Assembly: GCA_030824175.1 (NCBI GenBank) | Contig: JAVBYH010000352.1 | Location: 1-11,411 of the forward strand | From: Bacteroidota bacterium | Lineage (GTDB): Bacteria > Bacteroidota > Ignavibacteria > UBA10030 > UBA8401 | Length of the DNA stretch: 11,411 nt | Reading direction: 5' to 3' | Shown: piece after piece, positions 6,911 to 11,411 of the stretch | Position numbering within the stretch: the first letter of the stretch is position 1 | How the letters are laid out: each line of letters opens with the position of its first letter | Made by a program: the position numbers and the translations under genes | The notes under the pieces: generated by a model | What the model was told of the DNA's origin: nothing | The model's database searches: none | What the model saw: the letters and a program-made list of their open reading frames with translations, nothing else

Positions 6911-9685
6911 ATGAAAAAGATCGTAAGCGTGTTTCTTCTCTCTCTGCTCATTCCCGCGTCGGGCGCCGCGGCGGTTCGTCTCGCGTCCGTGTTCGGCGAC
7001 AGGATGGTGCTTCAGCGCAATGTCCGTGTTCCGGTGTGGGGCACGGGACAGAAGGGCGAGAAGATCACCGTCATGATCGCCGGCCAGACGAAGGCCGCGG
7101 TCGCCGATGATGCGGGGAAGTGGATGGTGCACCTGGATCCGATGAAGGAAGGCGGACCGCATGTGCTCGCCGCCGCCGGACGGGATACGGTACGCATCGC
7201 CGATATTCTTGTCGGAGAAGTGTGGCTCTGCTCCGGGCAGTCGAACATGGCGCTCGCCGTCGAGAAGGCGGCAAACGCCGAGAAGGAGATTGCATCTGCC
7301 GACTATCCTGCGATCCGTCTGTTCACTGTAAAGCGGACGGTGGCGGACACACCGGAACAGTCGTGTTCCGGTGAATGGCTCGTATGCGACTCGTCGTCTG
7401 TGCGGTCGTTTTCGGCCGCGGCGTACTTCTTCGGGCGCACACTCCACCGCGACCTTCGCGTGCCCGTGGGACTCGTCCACTCGGCGTACGGCGGAACGCC
7501 GGCCGAGGCATGGATGTCCGCACATGCGCTCGATGCGGACACGGCATTCGGTTCGATCCGGGAGCGCTGGAAAGAAAATCTCCTCGACTATCCCGCAAAG
7601 AAAAAACAGTTCGACGCGGTGCGCGACAGCCTGACGAAACAGTGGAACGAGGCATCGGAGAGGGCCGTGCGCGAAGGCAAGGCGGCGCCGGCGCGTCCGC
7701 AGGAGCCGTTGGGACCGGGCAACCGCTCGACGCCGTCGGGGTTATACAATGGCATGATCGCGCCCATCGTGCCGTTCGCGTTCAAGGGAGTCATTTGGTA
7801 CCAGGGCGAAGCGAATGCCGGCAGGGCGCTGCAGTACCGGCGGCTTTTCCCCGCGTTGATACGGGACTGGAGAACGCAATGGAACGAGGACCTGCCGTTT
7901 TATTATGTGCAGCTGCCGAATCTCGACCGCCAACCCGAGCCGTCGAAGAGCGGCTGGGCCGAACTCCGCGAGGCGCAGCTCATGACGCTCGCCCTGCCCG
8001 GCACGGCGATGGCGGTGACGATCGATATCGGCGATCCGACGAACCTGCATCCGCAGAACAAACAGGATGTCGGCGTGCGTCTCGCGCTGCTTGCCGAGGG
8101 ACTCTTGTACGGGATAGCGAAGAAGGAATGCCAGTCACCAATCTACCGGTCGTCGGCGATCGAAGGAAGCCGCGTACGTATCCGCTTTGCGAACGCAGCG
8201 GGACTGCATGCACGGGAGACGAAGGATGCGAAGAACGGGACGACGATGTCCGGGGCCTCCCCCGCCGTGACGGGGTTTGCGATCGCCGGAGCCGATAAGG
8301 TATTCGTTCCGGCGCAGGCAGCGATCGACGGCGGCGACGCGATCGTCTGGAGCGACGAGGTGAAAACGCCCGTGAGCGTGCGCTACGCCTGGGCCGACAA
8401 TCCGTCGTGCAATCTCGTGAATGAATCGGGCCTGCCCGCGTCGCCGTTCCGTACGGACGAGTGGACGTCGGTGACACTGAAACAAACAAGCGGCGCCGCC
8501 GGTACTCGCGCAACGGCGAACACACCGGAAGCATCCGCCGCCGGGCTTCGCACGTTCATCCGCGATCCCCGTGAACTCGAACGGGTGCGCGCGTCCATGC
8601 GGAGCGGTTCGAATGACTATCAAGCGATTGTGAAGGCGCTGCGCAGAGAAGCCGAGAAGGCGCTTACAGTACGGCCGGTTTCCGTCATGCAGAAGGAGAT
8701 GGTGCCTCCGAGCGGCAGCAAGCACGACTACATGAGCATGGGAAAATACTGGTGGCCCGACCCCGCGAAGAAGGATGGACTCCCGTACATCCGCCGCGAC
8801 GGCGAGATAAATCCTGAAAGCAAAAAATTGCCCGACCACGATCTGCTTGCCGCAATGATCAAGACCGTCAGCACGCTGTCGTACGCGTCGTACTATCTCG
8901 GCGGCGAGCAGTACGCGGATCGCGCCGCGCTGCTCGTGCGGACGTGGTTTCTCGACACCTCGACGCGCATGAACCCCAACCTCGCATACGCCCAGGCGGT
9001 TCCGGGCATCGATGAGGTGCGCGGGTACGGGATCATCGATGCCCACGCATTGTGCGAGCTCATCGACGCACTCGGCCTGCTCGCCGAATCTCCGTCGTTC
9101 ACCCCTGCCGACCGCAGCGGAGTCAAGCGATGGTTCACGGAGTATCTTCGATGGCTCCGCGAGAGCAGGGACGGGATGAAGGAAGCGGGAGCCCCGAATA
9201 ACCACGGCACCTGGTATGACGTTCAGGTTGCATCCATCGCCATGTACGTGGGCGATGCCGGCCTGGCGCGCGCGGTGCTGGCGGACAGCCGCCTGCGCCG
9301 CATCGCCTCGCAGATCGAACCGGATGGCACTCAGCCCAGGGAGCTGGCGCGCACGCGTTCGCTCGGCTATACGCTCATGAATCTGAAAGCGTTTACGACG
9401 CTTGCATTATTGGGAGAACGGGCGGGAGTGGACCTCTGGCACTATGAAACAACGGACGGCCGGAGTATTCGCAAGGCGTTCGATTACATGCTGCCATACA
9501 TCCGTGGCGAAAAAAAATGGGAACGGCAGCAGATCGGGGAGGCGAAATGGAGCGACCTGTATTTGCCGCTCCTCGATGCATCGCGTGCATTCAACGATCC
9601 CGTGTATACAGAGGCGGCGTCGAAGCTGCCGGATGCAGCAAAACTATCACAGTATTCACGTTTGTTCACCACTATCCATCCATAA
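6911..9685 (+). CDS. Fusion of SGNH sialate-O-acetylesterase-like domain and alginate-lyase-like domain
   Basis: This 924-residue protein joins two enzymes. Residues 1-21 are a signal peptide. Residues ~22-520 match the sialate O-acetylesterase family (PF03629, SGNH fold): GEVWLCSGQSNM with nucleophile Ser111, GVIWYQGEANAG at 293-304, and D375-x4-H380 with HPQNKQDVG, ending in the family's usual VRYAWADNP and LPASPFRTDEW. Such enzymes remove O-acetyl groups from sugars. After an Ala/Thr/Ser/Gly linker (~526-545), residues ~546-924 match alginate-lyase family PF05426: KHDYMSMGKYWWPDP (YWWPDP at 613-618), LPYIRRDGEINPE, MNPNLAYAQAVPG, NNHGTWYD at 763-770 and ARTRSLGY ending at Tyr820. N764, H765, an Arg at 814 or 816 and Y820 would be the catalytic set by analogy with PL5; the motifs look closest to PL38. 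There is no second signal peptide and no sorting domain, so the protein is probably periplasmic. The frame is uninterrupted across the joint. Acting on acetylated alginate or another acetylated uronan is inference. Confidence 0.88.
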   Translation: MKKIVSVFLLSLLIPASGAAAVRLASVFGDRMVLQRNVRVPVWGTGQKGEKITVMIAGQTKAAVADDAGKWMVHLDPMKEGGPHVLAAAGRDTVRIADILVGEVWLCSGQSNMALAVEKAANAEKEIASADYPAIRLFTVKRTVADTPEQSCSGEWLVCDSSSVRSFSAAAYFFGRTLHRDLRVPVGLVHSAYGGTPAEAWMSAHALDADTAFGSIRERWKENLLDYPAKKKQFDAVRDSLTKQWNEASERAVREGKAAPARPQEPLGPGNRSTPSGLYNGMIAPIVPFAFKGVIWYQGEANAGRALQYRRLFPALIRDWRTQWNEDLPFYYVQLPNLDRQPEPSKSGWAELREAQLMTLALPGTAMAVTIDIGDPTNLHPQNKQDVGVRLALLAEGLLYGIAKKECQSPIYRSSAIEGSRVRIRFANAAGLHARETKDAKNGTTMSGASPAVTGFAIAGADKVFVPAQAAIDGGDAIVWSDEVKTPVSVRYAWADNPSCNLVNESGLPASPFRTDEWTSVTLKQTSGAAGTRATANTPEASAAGLRTFIRDPRELERVRASMRSGSNDYQAIVKALRREAEKALTVRPVSVMQKEMVPPSGSKHDYMSMGKYWWPDPAKKDGLPYIRRDGEINPESKKLPDHDLLAAMIKTVSTLSYASYYLGGEQYADRAALLVRTWFLDTSTRMNPNLAYAQAVPGIDEVRGYGIIDAHALCELIDALGLLAESPSFTPADRSGVKRWFTEYLRWLRESRDGMKEAGAPNNHGTWYDVQVASIAMYVGDAGLARAVLADSRLRRIASQIEPDGTQPRELARTRSLGYTLMNLKAFTTLALLGERAGVDLWHYETTDGRSIRKAFDYMLPYIRGEKKWERQQIGEAKWSDLYLPLLDASRAFNDPVYTEAASKLPDAAKLSQYSRLFTTIHP

Positions 9686-9690
9686 TGCCT

Positions 9691-9695
9691 GGAGG
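9691..9695 (+). promoter_or_regulatory. Strong Shine-Dalgarno site
   Basis: GGAGG lies 5 nt before ATG 9701. It is the best ribosome-binding site in the window and fixes the start of the T9SS protein. Most other genes here have none, so this gene may be translated more strongly. Confidence 0.65.
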
Positions 9696-9700
9696 TTTGT

Positions 9701-11287
9701 ATGAAACATGTTACCGCAATTGTTCTGTCCATGCTGTTGCTGCTCTCGCTGTGCGCTTCGCCATCATCTGCTGCCGATGTGAAATCAGCTGGTGTGAAAG
9801 GTCTCTGGAGCGCCGGCACGACGTGGGTCGGCGGTGCGGTTCCCGGGGCCGCAGACAAGGTGACAATCGCCGACGGCGACACCGTCACGTACGACATGGG
9901 CATGGCGCTCAACACGACGATCGCCGGACTGACGGTGGGAGAGGGCGTCTCGGGCGTGCTCCAGACATCGAAAGTCGACTCGACGAAGCTCATCATCAAC
10001 GGGGACCTGCTTATCAAGGCGGGCGCCACATTCAGGGCGCAATCCAATACAATGACGGGCGTGCAGGGCAACCAGATGCTCATCGTCATGACGGGCGACC
10101 TCACATTCGTCGGAAAACTGTTCGACACGAGAACCGGATCCTCCGGCTCGACGCTCGGCGTCATCAACTTCGAATTCGTCGGATCCACAAACACGACGAT
10201 CACGACGACACCGGACGTTGCAGGATTAGCGGTGGTCAACTACGAGTTCAACGGCATCACGATAAACAAATCGGGGAATGCACGCGTCACGCTGGCGTCG
10301 GACATCTATTGCACGGGCGGCTCGTCTTCCGCGCCGTACCTGTCCGCGATCCTCAGGATGCTGCGGGGAAAAATATACACAGGCACATTCGCATTCATCA
10401 CGACGACGACGACCGGCGCGAACATACACGGGTATTCCGATTCGTGCTACGTGATCGGCGCGATGGGGCGCGGCATGTCGAGCGTCGGCACGACGCGTGA
10501 ATTTCCCGTCGGCGACTCACGCGGATACCGTCCCGTGAAGATCCGGTCCGTTTCCGCGTTGGCGGGCACGGGCTGCTGGGTCGAGGTGCGTACTGTCGAA
10601 GCCAATGCGAACACAGGCACGAGCGTGCTGACCGGCAATGTGGACAAGGTCGCGGCAGGGCGGTACTACAAAGTGGACTTCCGCAAGGGCACGCAGGCAA
10701 CGGCGAACCTGAGCGTTCCCTGGTTCAGCATCGGCTATGGATTGAACGACGGAGTGGCGAATGCAAGCGCGAATCTCCGTACTGCGTATTCGGTGGACGG
10801 CCGGGCGAACTGGATCGGTCTCGGCCCCACGGCGATCCCATACACGACATCGCTCGTGGACAGTCTTCCCCGGTTCATCCAATCGGATTCGCTCAAGACG
10901 GCTGTGGTGCTGGCCGACGCGGGGGCGTCTATGTACCTCGCCCTTGCGCGTGCAACCGGAACAACGGATAATTCGCTCGTCATCCCGGCCACATCGGTAG
11001 AGCAGACATCCTCAGCCGTTCCCGCGACATTCGCGCTCGGCCAGAACTATCCGAACCCGTTCAATCCCTCCACCGCAATCACGTATTCATTGCCGGCCGC
11101 GGGCAGGGTGACGCTGACCGTCTACACGATGCTCGGCCAGCGTGTGGCGACGCTCGTTAACACGGTGCAGAATGCCGGCACGTATACGGCATCGTTCGAC
11201 GCGTCGCGGCTTGCAAGCGGCATGTACCTCTACCGCATCGAAGCCGGATCCTTCTCGTCAGTGAAGAAAATGATGCTCATGAAATAA
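9701..11287 (+). CDS. T9SS type A sorting-domain protein of unknown function
   Basis: This 528-residue protein is probably exported to the cell surface or medium through the T9SS. A signal peptide (residues 1-24, SSA before Ala-Asp) is followed by WSAGTTWVGGAVPGAADKVT, a pattern common at the start of beta-solenoid/G8-like regions of secreted Bacteroidota proteins. Residues ~40-260 are rich in Thr, Gly, Val and Asn with strand-turn repeats, consistent with a beta-helix or stacked beta-sandwich. I see no catalytic motif. The last ~85 residues are a classic type A sorting domain: NYPNPFNPST at 449-458, TVYTMLGQRVATLVN, LASGMYLYRIEAG, ending KKMMLMK. It starts 15 nt after the fusion-lyase gene, so the two are probably cotranscribed, and it is followed by a strong terminator. 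A surface adhesin, polysaccharide-binding protein or structural protein would fit; the sequence does not decide. Confidence 0.82.
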   Translation: MKHVTAIVLSMLLLLSLCASPSSAADVKSAGVKGLWSAGTTWVGGAVPGAADKVTIADGDTVTYDMGMALNTTIAGLTVGEGVSGVLQTSKVDSTKLIINGDLLIKAGATFRAQSNTMTGVQGNQMLIVMTGDLTFVGKLFDTRTGSSGSTLGVINFEFVGSTNTTITTTPDVAGLAVVNYEFNGITINKSGNARVTLASDIYCTGGSSSAPYLSAILRMLRGKIYTGTFAFITTTTTGANIHGYSDSCYVIGAMGRGMSSVGTTREFPVGDSRGYRPVKIRSVSALAGTGCWVEVRTVEANANTGTSVLTGNVDKVAAGRYYKVDFRKGTQATANLSVPWFSIGYGLNDGVANASANLRTAYSVDGRANWIGLGPTAIPYTTSLVDSLPRFIQSDSLKTAVVLADAGASMYLALARATGTTDNSLVIPATSVEQTSSAVPATFALGQNYPNPFNPSTAITYSLPAAGRVTLTVYTMLGQRVATLVNTVQNAGTYTASFDASRLASGMYLYRIEAGSFSSVKKMMLMK

Positions 11288-11297
11288 CACGTTCCAC

Positions 11298-11337
11298 CAA
11301 CGGGCTGCCCCGCAACGGGCAGCCCGTTGATTTTTTT
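11298..11337 (+). terminator. Strong Rho-independent terminator
   Basis: A perfect 13-bp stem (11298-11310 with 11317-11329, core CGGGCTGCCC/GGGCAGCCCG) closes a 6-nt loop (CGCAAC). One A and then seven T residues follow (11331-11337). It lies 10 nt after the stop of the T9SS protein gene and ends the transcript. It is the only convincing intrinsic terminator in the window, so the upstream genes may be transcribed together. Confidence 0.92.
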
Positions 11338-11372
11338 AATGCCTCCATGCGTATTCCGAAGGAACGATCATA

Positions 11373-11411
11373 GTGCCGAACATTCGATGGTATCTCTCTT
11401 TATTTGTATTC
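11373..11411 (+). CDS. Possible start of a further gene (truncated by window end)
   Basis: A GTG at 11373 preceded by AAGGA (11359-11363, 9 nt spacing) opens a frame reading MPNIRWYLSLFVF, which could be the beginning of a signal peptide or membrane segment. An ATG at 11387 in another frame reads MVSLFICI, also hydrophobic. Only 13 codons are visible, so neither the frame nor the product can be settled. Its place after a strong terminator fits the start of a new transcription unit. Confidence 0.3.
   Translation, partial: MPNIRWYLSLFVF

Noticed and set aside
8471..8550. Possible frameshift or lost stop joining two genes at the esterase-lyase boundary
   Set aside because: The frame is continuous, the linker is a plausible Ala/Thr/Ser/Gly tether, and no internal ATG with a second signal peptide is seen. 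A true fusion is simpler, though reads should confirm it.

Overview
The window looks like part of a chromosome from a G+C-rich (about 60% by eye, not counted) bacterium of the Bacteroidota/Chlorobiota (FCB) lineage. An Ignavibacteria-like lineage fits best. The evidence is two C-terminal type IX secretion (T9SS) sorting domains with the NYPNPFNPST motif, a third, divergent sorting domain (TPNPF), a PorV/PorQ-family outer-membrane protein, and several starts without a Shine-Dalgarno sequence. The lineage is inferred from protein style, since the window holds no marker gene.

All eight well-supported genes are on the + strand and tightly packed. The largest gap is 94 bases (5016-5109), so no stretch over 300 bases lacks a gene. 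One strong intrinsic terminator (11298-11337) follows the last complete gene. Left part (1-5015): the 3' end of a large T9SS-type surface protein; a PorV/PorQ-family barrel 16 nt downstream; a FadL/OmpP1-like barrel whose start overlaps the PorV stop (ATGA); an unrecognised lipoprotein; and a small outer-membrane beta-barrel protein. This is a cell-envelope block.

Right part (5110-11287): a polysaccharide-degradation block. It holds a PL6-family lyase (alginate lyase/chondroitinase B family) with a T9SS sorting domain; a 924-residue protein joining an SGNH sialate-O-acetylesterase-like domain to an alginate-lyase-like (alpha/alpha)-barrel domain (PF05426, PL38/PL5-like); and a T9SS-exported protein of unknown function. 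A simple model is that the PL6 enzyme cuts a uronate polymer such as alginate at the cell surface, while the fused enzyme deacetylates and depolymerises the fragments, probably in the periplasm. No SusC/SusD pair, transporter, uronate-catabolic gene or regulator is visible, so the pathway is incomplete here and the substrate is inferred.

A possible start of a further gene lies in the last 39 bases. I saw no tRNA, rRNA, CRISPR array, insertion sequence or attachment site. The most notable item is the in-frame esterase-lyase fusion at 6911-9685.
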